Shown here in pieces: positions 12,419 to 23,627 of a stretch of 64,000 nt of DNA. The DNA is from DASQZK01 sp963763215 (GTDB lineage Bacteria; Bacteroidota; Bacteroidia; Bacteroidales; GCA-2748055). The stretch is taken from contig CAVXNX010000010.1 in assembly GCA_963763215.1 (NCBI GenBank), forward strand, positions 1 through 64,000, given 5' to 3'. The position numbers were made by a program, and so were the translations under genes. The notes beneath the pieces were generated by a model that was not told where the DNA came from, did not search any database, and worked only from the letters and a program-made list of their open reading frames with translations. Every line of letters begins with the position of its first letter. The first letter of the stretch is position 1.

Positions 12419-13822
12419 ATGCTAACCGTTGAAAAGATTGGCGGGACGTCCATGTCGAAGTTTGACGAGGTCTTGCATAACATCATCATTGGCAAACGCA
12501 GGCCGGAGGAATACTACAACCGTATCTTCGTCGTTTCGGCCTACAACAATGTCACCAACTGGCTGCTGGAGCATAAGAAAACCGGAGAACCCGGGATATA
12601 TTCGAAGTTTGAAAAGAACAGGGATTTCAATACGGCTCTTGATGAGTTGCTGGAAAAGCTGATTGCTCTGAACAGGAAGTTTGAACCCGTTGGTCTCAGC
12701 CGGTTCGAAGCCGATGATTTTATTTCGCAGAGGATCCAGGAAGCCAGGAATTACCTTAACAGCCTGGCGGATGTCCTGGGAACCGGTTACGTCAACAGGC
12801 AGAATATCCTGCTGGCGGCCCGCGAAATCCTGTCGTCCATCGGGGAAGCGCATTCAGCCTTCAATTCGGTGAATATCCTGCGAAACAACGGCATCAACGC
12901 CCTGTTTGTCGACCTGTGCGGGTTTAACGATGCCGATTACCTGACCATCGATGAACGCATCCGGAACGCCTTCAGGGATATCGATTTCACCACCACCCTT
13001 CCCGTGGCCACCGGGTATACGAAGGGCACGGAAGGGATCATGCGCGAATTTGACCGCGGGTATTCCGAAGTCACCTTCAGCAAGATTGCGGTGGAAGTCC
13101 ATGCCGATGAAGCGGTGATCCATAAGGAGTTTCATCTCTCAAGCGCCGATCCGAATATCGTCGGGGTCGAGAAATCGATACCGGTGGGGTTTACGAATTT
13201 CAATGTTGCCGATCAGCTGGCCGATGTGGGCATGGAAGCCATCCATCCAAAGGCTTCGAAACCCCTTGAAATGGCGGGTATCAATATCCGGGTGAAGAAC
13301 ACCTTCGAGCCCGATCATCCCGGGACGCTGATCGCCAAGGATTATATTGACAAGGATCCCCGGGTAGAGATCATCACCGGTTCCGACAAGGTGGTGGCCA
13401 TCGAGGTGCATGATCCGCTGATGGTCGGAAGTGTGGGTTTTGACCGCGGGATCATGGACATTTTTGAAAAATACCATGTCAGTTACATTCTGAAGGCCAC
13501 CAATGCGAATTCCATCACCCAGGTGATCTGGGAACATGATTTGCAGGAAGCCATGATCGCCGAGTTAAAATCGAAGTATCAGAAGGTGACTGTCGCCCCG
13601 TGTGCGCTGGTCTGTGCCCTGGGGACGAACGTCACCCGGCCGGGGGTCATTGCCAGGGCCACCACGGCCCTGGCGGAACGGTGCATCAACATCTCCGCCC
13701 TCTCCCAGTCCCTGATGCAGGTCAATATCCAGTTTGTGATTCCCCGTGAGGATTACAGGGAGGCCGTGATCGCCCTGAACGATGCCCTCTGCTACCGGGG
13801 CAGCGTCAAGAAAACGTCCTGA
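12419..13822 (+). CDS. Aspartate kinase, Ask_Ect-like
   Basis: Aspartate kinase (aspartate to 4-aspartyl phosphate), 467 residues. The N-terminus MLTVEKIGGTSMSKFDEVL is the form I know from Ask_Ect, the aspartokinase that accompanies ectoine operons, rather than the common KFGGTS start of LysC/ThrA. The kinase domain runs to about residue 300, with VSAYNNVTNWLLE and the loop TGYTKGTEGIMREFDRGYSE; paired ACT domains follow (about 320-460), including CALGTNVTRPGVIARA. I start at the ATG directly before LTVEK instead of ten codons upstream, since that is where conservation begins. No ectABC genes lie in the window, and a second aspartate kinase lies at 30091. So the pathway it feeds (lysine, threonine, methionine or an osmolyte) is undecided. 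Confidence 0.85.
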   Translation: MLTVEKIGGTSMSKFDEVLHNIIIGKRRPEEYYNRIFVVSAYNNVTNWLLEHKKTGEPGIYSKFEKNRDFNTALDELLEKLIALNRKFEPVGLSRFEADDFISQRIQEARNYLNSLADVLGTGYVNRQNILLAAREILSSIGEAHSAFNSVNILRNNGINALFVDLCGFNDADYLTIDERIRNAFRDIDFTTTLPVATGYTKGTEGIMREFDRGYSEVTFSKIAVEVHADEAVIHKEFHLSSADPNIVGVEKSIPVGFTNFNVADQLADVGMEAIHPKASKPLEMAGINIRVKNTFEPDHPGTLIAKDYIDKDPRVEIITGSDKVVAIEVHDPLMVGSVGFDRGIMDIFEKYHVSYILKATNANSITQVIWEHDLQEAMIAELKSKYQKVTVAPCALVCALGTNVTRPGVIARATTALAERCINISALSQSLMQVNIQFVIPREDYREAVIALNDALCYRGSVKKTS

Positions 13823-13881
13823 AGCAACTTTACACCTGGTGATTGCGGACCACACTGGCCGGTCAGGATGGCAGTTCCCCG

Positions 13882-15230
13882 TTAGCGCACCGACACTTCC
13901 CGTATCCGGTGGTTATACCATTCGGTGACCAGGAGATTATGGTTCACGGTATCGAAGACGACTCCGACCGGCCCGTTAAACCGGGCATCTGACGGGGGCC
14001 CGTCCCTGTATCCCGCTTCGGTGGAACCGGCGAAGGTGGTCACCAGCCCATCCGGGGTTATTTTCCGGATGACATTGTTAAACCCGTCGGCCACATAGAC
14101 ATTTCCCTCCCCGTCGACCGCTGTGGAAAAAGGGGTGTTGAAGATGAGCCTGCGCCCCTTTCCCATCGGCATAGCCGGCCGTGCTGCCGGCCAGCGTGGA
14201 AACGAAGCCCCCCGGAGTGATTTTCCTGACCCGGAAATTTCCCATATCCGCAATGTAAACTGTCCCCGCCGGGTCCCGTGCTCATTCCCGCCGGCAGGGT
14301 GAACTGGCACGTTTTCAGGTCCCCGTCGGTCATTCCGGCGGTCCCCGTTCCTGCCCAGGTGGTGACCTGGCCGGCAGGGGTGACCAGCCGGATGACATGA
14401 TTGAAATAATCCGACACGTACATGATCCCATTGGGCATGGCCACGATACCCGCCGGACCGGCGAACCTGGCTGCTGTGCCGATGCCGTCCGTTTTACCTG
14501 CCACGGAATCACCCGCGAGCGTGGTGACTGTGCCCTCCGGCGTGACCTTCCGGATGACATTGTTTCCAAAGTCGGCAACATAAAGGTTGCCGTCGGCATT
14601 CACCACCAGGGCGACGGGCTGTCGGAAACGGGCCTGGCTGCCCTGGCCATTGGTATACCCCGGCGTTCCGTCTCCGGCGAGGGTCGAGACGGAACCATCG
14701 GGAGAGATCTTCCGGATGGCATGGTTCTCCTGGTCGGCCACGTAAATGGTTCCCTGGCCATCGAGGGCAAGAGCCCGCGGAGTATTGAACCGGGCCTCCT
14801 TCAGTGTTCCGTCCTGCAGGCCAATGAGCCCGCTTCCGGCAAGGGTGCTGACGGTTATGGTGGGGAGGTAAGTGAAAAGCGGACCCGTGGTGGTTTTTTG
14901 TTTGACCGAAACGGTCACGGGCCCGGAGCGGAGACCTGCGGGAATGACCACTTCGAGGGTGGAGGAATCCGCACGGTAAACGGGCAGGTCCGTTTCACCA
15001 ATGCTGACGCGGTTATCGTGAAGGGCCGGGCTGAAATTCTCGCCGTAAATCGATAAGGTGGTGCCCGCTCTCCCCTGCTCCGGATAAATGGATTCAATCA
15101 CCGGGCCGCGGGGATTGTCGTATACTTCTTGCTTTTGGCAGGCGGTAAAGAGCATGCCGGGAACCAGGATGATCCATCCCCACTCCGGGCTTATCCTGTT
15201 GCGATCCTGATGATGCGTTTTGAACCTCAT
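13882..15230 (-). CDS. IPT/TIG and NHL-repeat lipoprotein (frameshifted)
   Basis: A lipoprotein of about 450 residues. The signal peptide ends in a lipobox-like FTAC (Cys about 31). An IPT/TIG Ig-like domain follows (about 43-120: IESIYPEQGRAGTTLSIYGENF). Then five or six NHL repeats form a likely beta-propeller, with recurring units such as GTIYVADQENHAIRKISPDG, GNLYVADFGNNVIRKVTPEG and GIMYVSDYFNHVIRLVTPAG. Each repeat alternates with a STLAGxGxxGYxxG linker. The frame shifts at least twice near 14200-14310, in one repeat; later repeats (VYVADGFNNVIRKITPDG) resume in another frame. It is the most downstream gene of the 13882-25330 surface cluster, about 60 bases after the Fn3 gene. Ligand unknown. 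Domain calls are firm. Confidence 0.75.
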
Positions 15231-15288
15231 AATCGTTTCCTTTTGACCTTCTTCTCTTCACCGAGGAGCCGGATGCCGTGACCTGAGT

Positions 15289-17272
15289 CTAAAACCGGAT
15301 TCCGGCTTTGTTTCCCGGGTCCGATTCAAGGCCGCCGGCACTGACAACGGTGAGATAATAATAGTACAGCTGCCCGGCCTTTACATCCTCATCCTTGAAG
15401 GTGAAGGCATCCGGACCGGTGTCGGCGATCTTCACCGGTTTTTGTCCCGGCTCATAACGGTAAATTCTGAAATGGCTCCCCTCCGGCGCCGATTCCGGCG
15501 GCCAGGAAAGGGCAACAAAGCCGGAACTTTTGCTCACCCGGAGGTTGTAGACAGGCACCGGTGTACCGGCTCCACCGGGTATCTCTACATCAAGACGGGT
15601 GCTTTGATGGCTTTCACTTCCCGACTCATCGACCGACGTCACGGCGTATTGGTAATGACGGCCGCCATCAACAGCGGTATCCGTATAAGGTATTGGTATT
15701 GAACAGCAAAAGCGAGGGATTGATCCTGGCGAAGGTGTCCTGCGCTTCCTTCCTGTAGATGTTATATCCGGCAAGGTACTGATCCTCCGGGTTCATATCG
15801 TCCCAGGCAAGGATCACGTGGCCGTCGATGAATCCTCCATGGAGTCCCGGACGGGGATAACACCTGCGTCGGAATGCCCGGACGGGCGGTCACCACCTCG
15901 GAAACGCCGCTCAGCTGGTAACCATCGCTGACGGCAACCACCGCATACCTGTAGGTGTGGTTCCCCTGCAGGCTTGCCGAGGTATCGGTGAACATCATGA
16001 CTTCACCGTCAGACGGGACCAGACCGGAAACCTGCCGGAGGGAATCGTTGACCCCCTGGTCGCGGTAGACATAATAGCCCATTATGGCGGGATCTTCATG
16101 TTTCCAGTAAACCCTGACCCCGCCATCGACCGGGTTGGCAGCCACCTCGGCCGGGGGATCGGGAAGGGTGAGATTGACGGCATGACCCCCGACTTTGGCG
16201 CTGGGAAAACTTTTGTTCATGATGCCCTGCAGGACGAGGTAATAATAGTAATTCTCCATGGCATCCTGCACATGATCGGTAAATATGGAATCGGTGGCCG
16301 GCACTTCGGCTACCTTAACATAGGCAGAATCATAGATCTCGCTCCTGAAGATCCCGATGCTTCGCACGAGACCGGGATTATTAAACTGCCAGAAAAGCCG
16401 TACCGTATGGTCATCACCACCCTGTGACACATCAAAACGCCGGATGACGGGAACATCTTCATGCATGAAATCCGAAACCACCGCTGGGTCGGACGCCTTG
16501 CCGGCATTATCGAGCCGGTCGAGCGGTTCGATATAATACTCGTAGACGGTGCGTGCTTTGACATCACGGTCGTTCATCACCAGAAAAAGGGAGTCGCCAT
16601 TGGTGTAGAACCCCCTTTCGGGGTTGATTTTCTCGTATTCCCCGGCCATATTCTGACGCCGGTAAACACGGAAGGAATAGAGATAAGGGTCTTCTCTCAC
16701 CATCCAGTCGATATACACCTTTGCGCGGTCGGCGTTGACCGAATGAAATTCCGGGAACAGGAAGATTGACCACCGGAGGAAGCGTAACGGCATTGGTCTT
16801 TTTCGTATCGGCGATTCGTCCGTTCCGGTAATACGTAATGGTATAAACGTATTTGACTCCCGGTTTGGCTTCCCGGTCGAGGTAAGCTGTGCCTGCGGCC
16901 AGATGCATCACCGGGTAATTGACCGGCGGAAGGGTGTCGATGAGGGTATTGGACTGAAGAAAATCCCACATCCGCCGGATATCGGCATCCGTATAATGGC
17001 CGAGATCACTGAATAGCGGGCTCGTATTGCTGGATCCGCTCACTGAGTCCGGCGAGGTTTTTCGGCGCCTCAACGGTGGCGATGAGATTTTCCCCGCCCT
17101 TTCCCGCCGAGGACCGTTCGACCCGGATGGAACCCTCTTTGGGGATCCTGTTGTCGAGGAAGATATATATCCCTCCCGGCGAACCCGCTGCCAGGGGGTA
17201 CTGCGCCCGCAGGCCGGCCCCTGCCGCCAGCACGATGATCAGTAATGCCAATTTTCTTATCATTGTTTTCAT
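15289..17272 (-). CDS. Secreted fibronectin type III repeat protein (frameshifted)
   Basis: Secreted protein of about 660 residues. It has a clear signal peptide (MIRKLALLIIVLAAGAGLRA then QYP) and, after residue 150, at least four fibronectin type III domains. Typical strands are VYIDWMVREDPYLYSFRVYR, VRVYWKHEDPAIMGYYVYRD and VALSWPPESAPEGSHFRIYR, each ending in a YEYYIEPLD or YYYYLTVVS strand. The frame shifts near 17050, 16790 and twice around 15700-15840. There is no type IX secretion C-terminal signal. It starts 18 bases after the stop of the giant TANFOR-like gene, so they share a transcript. Such proteins usually bind surfaces or other proteins; a role with the giant protein and the barrel upstream is inferred from the operon. 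Confidence 0.72.
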
Positions 17273-17290
17273 GACTTTTTCCGTTTCACA

Positions 17291-20200
17291 TCAGAATCCT
17301 GAAGACAGGCTGTTCTGTCCGCTGCAATTGCCAAAACCGAACGACAGGTCGGTATGTCCCTGGGAGTCAAACATCATATTGACCTTTATCGATTCCGAGA
17401 GGGTTTTCCCGATACATCCCTGGCATCCGGCAACCAGTGTGGGGAAGCATTGTTCGATACGTGCCGCCAGGCTGAAACTCCCGCAACCACCAATGGTAAA
17501 GGCCCCGGTGCCGGTATTGTAGCTTCCCTGGGCACCCAGTTCGGCGCGGGCATCGGCACTCAGCTTGGTACAGGTGATGGAGCTGGCCACAAAATAGGCA
17601 TGGGCAAAGGCCATAGCGGCTATCCCGTATTCGTTCCCGGAACCATCGAATCCCATCCAAAACCTGGCATCGAGCCCGGCATCGATACCCAGTCGGGCGC
17701 TCAGGATCCAGAGGTCGATGCTGATATCCGGGATATCGATCACCGGCAGGCTCTTCCTCCCGGTGATGAACATCCCCGAAATATGATCCCTGAAGGCCGC
17801 CGGAACCTGTTTGTTATAAGCAAACTGCATGATCTTGTTGGTGACATCCGGGGGCATCACGTCATAATCGCCGATCATGAACCCGGCCTGGAAATCGCCA
17901 AGCCCGGGAGCCTCGATCTGGCCGCCGGCAAGAAAATACCAGCCGCTGCGATCAACCAGCATGTTGGCCACCCCGTGAAGCGTCAGTCCCGAAAAACTTT
18001 TATTGATGTCCATATCACCGATCATCCGGGCATTTTTATAGTCGAAGGTGATGTTCAGGTTCCCAAATCCCGTATCGATATTTTTCACCTTCACATTCTG
18101 GTTGTCGGCCACGATATCGCCATAAATGGTGAAGGTCTTTTTCCTGTCGCCTTCCATGCCTTTCACACCGTTCATGGTCCCGGTGAAGGTGAAAAGACCC
18201 CAGTCATTTTTGGAATTGTCCACCCGCATCTCACCCCGGATATCCGACAGGTTGATCTTCCGTTGCTTCCGATCGGGAGTAACCTGGTTATACGGATCCA
18301 CTTCCAGCCAGACGGCCGACTTATCCCGGTGGAGGATGCCTTTCAGCTTGATGCCTTCTTCATCCCTGATCGATCCCGGAGCTGAAAAAACCCCGTTGTT
18401 GAAAACCTGGTCGCCGAATTTCTGACTTGCGAAGAACCTGACCTTTCCCGGACCTTCAAAGTCCATATTGAGCGGGTAAAGCTAAAATTTCACCGGCAGA
18501 ACCATCTTTGGAAAACCGGATCGTCCCGTTTTGCTTTTCAATCCGGGGAATCCCCAGATCCATGGCCCCGTCGAGCAGGAAATATCCGTCGTAGGGATAG
18601 ATCGCGATCGGCTTGACATGGAGGGTACTGTAAAATTCCAGTTCCTCACTGGTCCTGCGAAAAGGTGAGCGATTGCTCCCCGTTGCTCAGGACGGAGAAC
18701 GTATTGAATGACAGTTGCGTTCCCGGTTTCAGGCCGGGGAGCCCGGCAAGGGTGACCGCCGGTTTGCCTGCCAGTCCCACCACCGCCAGTCGCCAGTGAC
18801 CTTTCTGATCTTTACCGATGGACGGGAAATACCCGAAGGAGGTATTGGTTGTCTGAAGCGTCAGTGGAGCCACCCCACCGAGAGTCATCTGCTTGAGTTC
18901 GATCTGCCAGATCTTAAATGTGATTGGGTGTGAGTTCAATGTTTTTCACCGGCAGATCGACCATACCCGTTTTCAGGGTTCCCGATTCGATCTCAAATCC
19001 TTTCGATTGCTGGGAAAGCGACCAGTTCTGGGATTCAACGATCCACTTTTCAAGCTTAAAACTCAGCTTCTTTGAGCCTTTGACCGGCGCAAAGCCCGAA
19101 TTGGTGAGCTTCAGGTCACCGATATCGATGCTGATTTTTGAAGGGGTGATGTTTTCGATCTCCTGGGTCGACAAACTCAGGGAGAGGTTCATCGTATCAT
19201 TCAGGACATAGGACCCGCTTTTCCGCGCGATGCCTTCGAAGCCTTTCAGCGTCACGTTAAGATCATTGCCCGATGACCCCGTGAGCATCAGCTTCCGGGG
19301 TTTTGTCTCATCGGGCGGCGCCCTGAACACCGTGACGCCATTTCCCGTACTTCCTTCCTCGGCAAGCCATGCCCCGCTGTTCCCGAAAGAAAAGAGAGAG
19401 GCGTTGAAGCCAAAGGAATTTTTCAGCATCACCCGTCCCCTGATCATCCCATGGCCCGAAGTTCCCTTTTCAATCTTGATCAGGGACCCTGAGACTGGAT
19501 TCTGCACTGCCATAAAGGCATTGTTGAGGACGATATCGAGATTTTCCTCATCGAGCTCGAAGGAACTGTTTTGAGGCTTGAAGGTTTTTCCTCCCTGTGG
19601 CTTGACCAGCTTGACCCCGGAAAATTTCATCTCCGGAACATTGCCGCTCTTAAACCCGAAGTTTGCATTGGCGAGTTTTCCGGGTTCGAGAAGCGATCCG
19701 GAGATCTCGGCTCCGTTTCCCTGCTTGTTCACCGATGAGATCACGACAGGAAAACCGAACAGCGTTGTCGGGATCCCCGTTTCCACGGTCAGGTGAAGAT
19801 CGACCGGTGAAGAAGCCGGAAGATGGATATCCCCTTTCCTGTCGCCGACGATGGCGCTGGAAGGATCATACTTATCGGCTTTAACGGCGCAGGTCTTCAT
19901 CTCGCCCGGGATTTTGCGGAGTACATATTTTCCGTCACTTCCGGTATAGGTGAAAATATCCTCGTTGCCCTCGATATATACCCTGGCCGAATCGGCAGGG
20001 TCGTTGCCGTCGCCGATGGTCACCGTCCCGCTTATCTTAAATCCCGGGTATAATTTGATGTCGCTGATGAACACCGTTTTCGTCCCGGACACGTTCGTAA
20101 ACCCGGTATGGGTGACCGGATAATCCGAATCTTCGGGAGGGATGACCTCGAGGTCGAACTCCGTGCCGGAATGGACAAAGTTCAGGGACACGTACCCGCG

Positions 20201-23200
20201 CGGATCGGTCACGCCGCTGACATCTTCCATGATGTTGGCGACCCTGACCTTAACACCGCCCAGTGGCGCCGGAGGACCCTGGATCTTGCCCGGAGGGGCG
20301 GAATACCCCAGCACCCTGACTCTCACCCTGTGCATCACCTTCATAACGACATATCTCTGCACTTCTCCCGGTGGCGTGCTGTTCATTTTTGCGATGCGCG
20401 CGGAAGTATCGAGCGGTGCATAAGTCGAAAGGTCATCCGGGATGATGGTCATTTTTGCTTTATCGGATGAAGGGGCATAAAAGACGAACATCTGAGCTTT
20501 GGGCGGAATTTTATCCAGACCTGTGGCATTGGCCTTAACGAGGGCCAGGGCGGTGATCAGGTTCGCATTCCCGGTATTTACCGCCGGATACCCTTCGATC
20601 TTGACGCTGGATTTCACCGGGTTGCCGTTTTCATCCACCACATAACCCATGGAGATCCCGTCGGGATAGAGCATCACGTCGGCCTGGACCTGGTTGCCGT
20701 ATTTGAGGATATTCAGATCCTTCTGCCACAGGCCGAATCCGGCCGGTTTGGCGATGAGCCAGCGTGTGGGCCCGACGACTTTGGCCTTATAGGTCGCAGG
20801 TGTCACCGAGCTTGAAGCCTGAAAGGTCAAGTTCCAGGGGAAGGTTCTCGAAACGGTAAAGCCCATTGGCATCGGTATAGGTGCTCTTGATCGACAGGGT
20901 GTTGGAAATATGTTCGGTTGGAGGCACCCGGTCGCGTTTCAGGTACTGGCTGAAGAGATAAATTTTCACACCCGAGCGGGTGGTATCGGTCATGGTATTG
21001 TTCAGGTTCACCAGATCCTTCATGCCGGTCACGATCGCCTGGCCGTAAACCCGCGGCAGTTCGGGATTCATCGCCACATCGACCGTGTAGGTCCTGACCT
21101 GGAATTCCGAATTGAAGGTGATGTCGAGACCATATGACTCATACTGCGGCCCCAGGTTGAATCCTCCCTGGCCTGTGTTGCCGTTGGATACCATCTCTTC
21201 CGCCGGGGAGTTAAAGGGGAAATTCTTTTTGTCTTTAAGATAAAGCGGACTGTATCGTTTCTCCACCGGTTTGTAATTGATATTCCCGGAGGTCTTCGAT
21301 GTTTTACAATCGATATAGTACCGGTCGTTGTTGTTGTCGGGATCATGCATCACGAGATTTGTAAAGAAAGCCTTGCCTTCCATGCCCGTATTTGCCGATT
21401 CCACAAGCTTTTTCTGCCCGGCCATCATGATCATCATGTGGGAAATGCTCCCTTCATTATAGGGAACACCGGGGATATTACCCTTCCGCATGATGCGCGT
21501 GTCGACATCATTCAGCGCTGTCCCGCCACCGGCTTGCTGATCGTAGAACTTGGCGGTGGTGGACTTCACGTTCACCTGGAGGTTGTAGCTCTTGACCCAT
21601 GACACCAGCGTCCCAAAGTCGGCATTCTGCCAGGGTTTAACAAAAATATCCACATCCGGGCTGCAATAGTAGGGATTGTCGACCACCAGCCGGATGGTTT
21701 TGTAAATCGTGCCATTGGCAACATCGCCAAACTCACCGGAATGGGAAATCGAGAGGTTGTTTGTCTTTCCCATGGTGGTATCGGTGTTGACGAAGGTGAA
21801 GCTGAACGATCCGTCGGCAGCGGTGTAGGTTGTTTTAAGCACCATCCCGTCGTCGGGGAAAGTCGAGTTGTATTTTTGATCGTTGGTCAGTGATAAGTCT
21901 TTGCGGCCGATCACCTTTCCTGTACCGTCTCTGCCATTGATGGTCCCTGAGCGCATCACATAGTGGACAACCAGGCTCACCCTGACATTGCCCAGGGGGG
22001 TTGATCCTGCGGGATCGATATATCCCAGGACAGCAGCCATCTGGCCGGTTTGGGCCTGGGCCTGGGCCGAGGTGTTCACAACACCGAAATTGGCGCTGCT
22101 CTGTCCGCCGGATATCTGGCCTTGCTGGGATGGCTGAGAACTCTGCCCTCCTCCCGCGGTGTTGATCTGCCCAATGTTTGCAGAAACACTTTTAAATTTA
22201 TAATTCAGCTGACCGCTGACCGTGGAAAAGGGCAGAATCTGCGGATCGGGCGTGACCTGGGAAAAGACCGGACCTCCCTGGCGAGACGGCCGGTGCCGCC
22301 TTCTGTTCACTTCCCCCGTACACAAAATAACACGGTTCACTCCGGCCGTCATTTTTAAAGCGGAGTTTGGCGGCATTAAAATCAAAGGGGTTGGGGATAT
22401 TGAGTGCCTGCGTTCCGGCCACCACCTCAAAGGCATATTTTTTACCGGGATCAAGCATCGGCTGGGCAGGGCCATAGAGAAACGACGTTCCCATCACCGT
22501 GGTTTCGAAGAACGCCGGAGAGGTTGCCGTAAGCAGGGCATCCCCGGGAGGCACATCGGGGTTATCCATCGGAACGATCCGCAGTGTATACGGCGTTCCC
22601 GGAGGAGCTCCCGGTGAAGGGGTCCAGTTAAAAATGACCGGTTGCGACGGCCCCTGCCCGACCACCTTGCCGCACCGCGGAGTGATGATCGTCGGGGGTT
22701 CGAGAAGCCGGAGGGTGAAAGGAGCGCTGCAACCGACAGGATCATTCCCCGAAACGGCGACACCGCTCTCGTTAAAGGCTCTGAAACACAACCGGTAACT
22801 GCCGGCGGGAAGACCGCGGTCGATGACCTCCTGCCGCTGGATCCCGTTGAAGACGAGGTTGTCGGGGTTAAAAAGATCCCAAAGGTCCTGCGAAGTGAGC
22901 ATAACCGGCACGTTCGGCTCCAGATCGATGAGCCCGGAGGGTGTATAATCCCCGGAAGTGCCGATGGTGATCCCGTTGTCGCCTTTCAGTGTCATCTTCA
23001 GACTGATCCGGGCAAATTGCGTCGAGGAAAGCGTCACCATCGTCTTGTCGGAATACTGCAAAAAATCTCCGTCATACGGTGGTCTGACGACCGTGCTGAT
23101 ATTGAGCCCCGATTGTTGAATGCTGAAATCGGCACATCCGGCAATGGCGGGGCCGGTGAAAGAGCAACGGGACCGGCATTCCCGAAGGGGTTCCAGAGGC

Positions 23201-23627
23201 GGAAACACATCTGGTAATGCCCGGGAGGCAACCCGTATTGATACACGGTGTTGGGATCGACATTCGAGAAACTCAGATTTTGTTGCTGAAAGATAATGTC
23301 AAAGCCGGTTTCGGCCCCGGGGATCACCAGGGGAACAGCGGCTTCGATATAAAACGGATCGGTCTGATTGCCGTTCGACTGGATCACGATACCATTGTCA
23401 CCCCGCAGGGTCATGCCGAGGTATACCCCTTCCATGCTGGTGTTGGAAAGGACCGTAACCCGGATCTTGTCTTTGATCTGATCGAAAGGAACATTGTAAG
23501 GCGGACCCAGCATAACGGTGTTCACACTCACGACCACTGCCCGCTGCGAACTCACCTCAGGCGTGACGGACATTGCCAGACAAAAAAAGGCAATGATCCT
23601 GGCGGTTTGCTTAAAATGCATATACAT
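17291..23627 (-). CDS. Giant TANFOR-like secreted protein, ~2,100 residues (frameshifted)
   Basis: A very large exported protein read from at least six frame segments. It begins with a signal peptide (TARIIAFFCLAMSVTPEVSS then QRA). Two tandem domains of about 170 residues follow, seen by internal similarity: MTLRGDNGIVIQSNG and LPPGHYQMCFRLWN in the first, MTLKGDNGITIGTSG and LPAGSYRLCFRAFN in the second. These resemble the TANFOR domain of Bacteroidota. Next come an Fn3-like piece (VIFNWTPSPGAPPGTPYTL), a Gln/Gly/Ser-rich linker, several carboxypeptidase-regulatory-like Ig folds (KISGTVTIGDGNDPADSARV, SDGKYVLRKIPGE), and a C-terminal 600 residues rich in beta strands with Cys pairs near the end. 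No type IX sorting tail. Its start overlaps the end of the barrel gene. Frameshifts lie near 23080, 22300, 20850, 18930 and 18480. Surface location inferred. Confidence 0.65.

Noticed and set aside
12419..13822. An ectoine operon around the Ask_Ect-like kinase
   Set aside because: Neighbouring genes are a PKD lipoprotein and an NHL lipoprotein; no ectA, ectB or ectC is present in the window.
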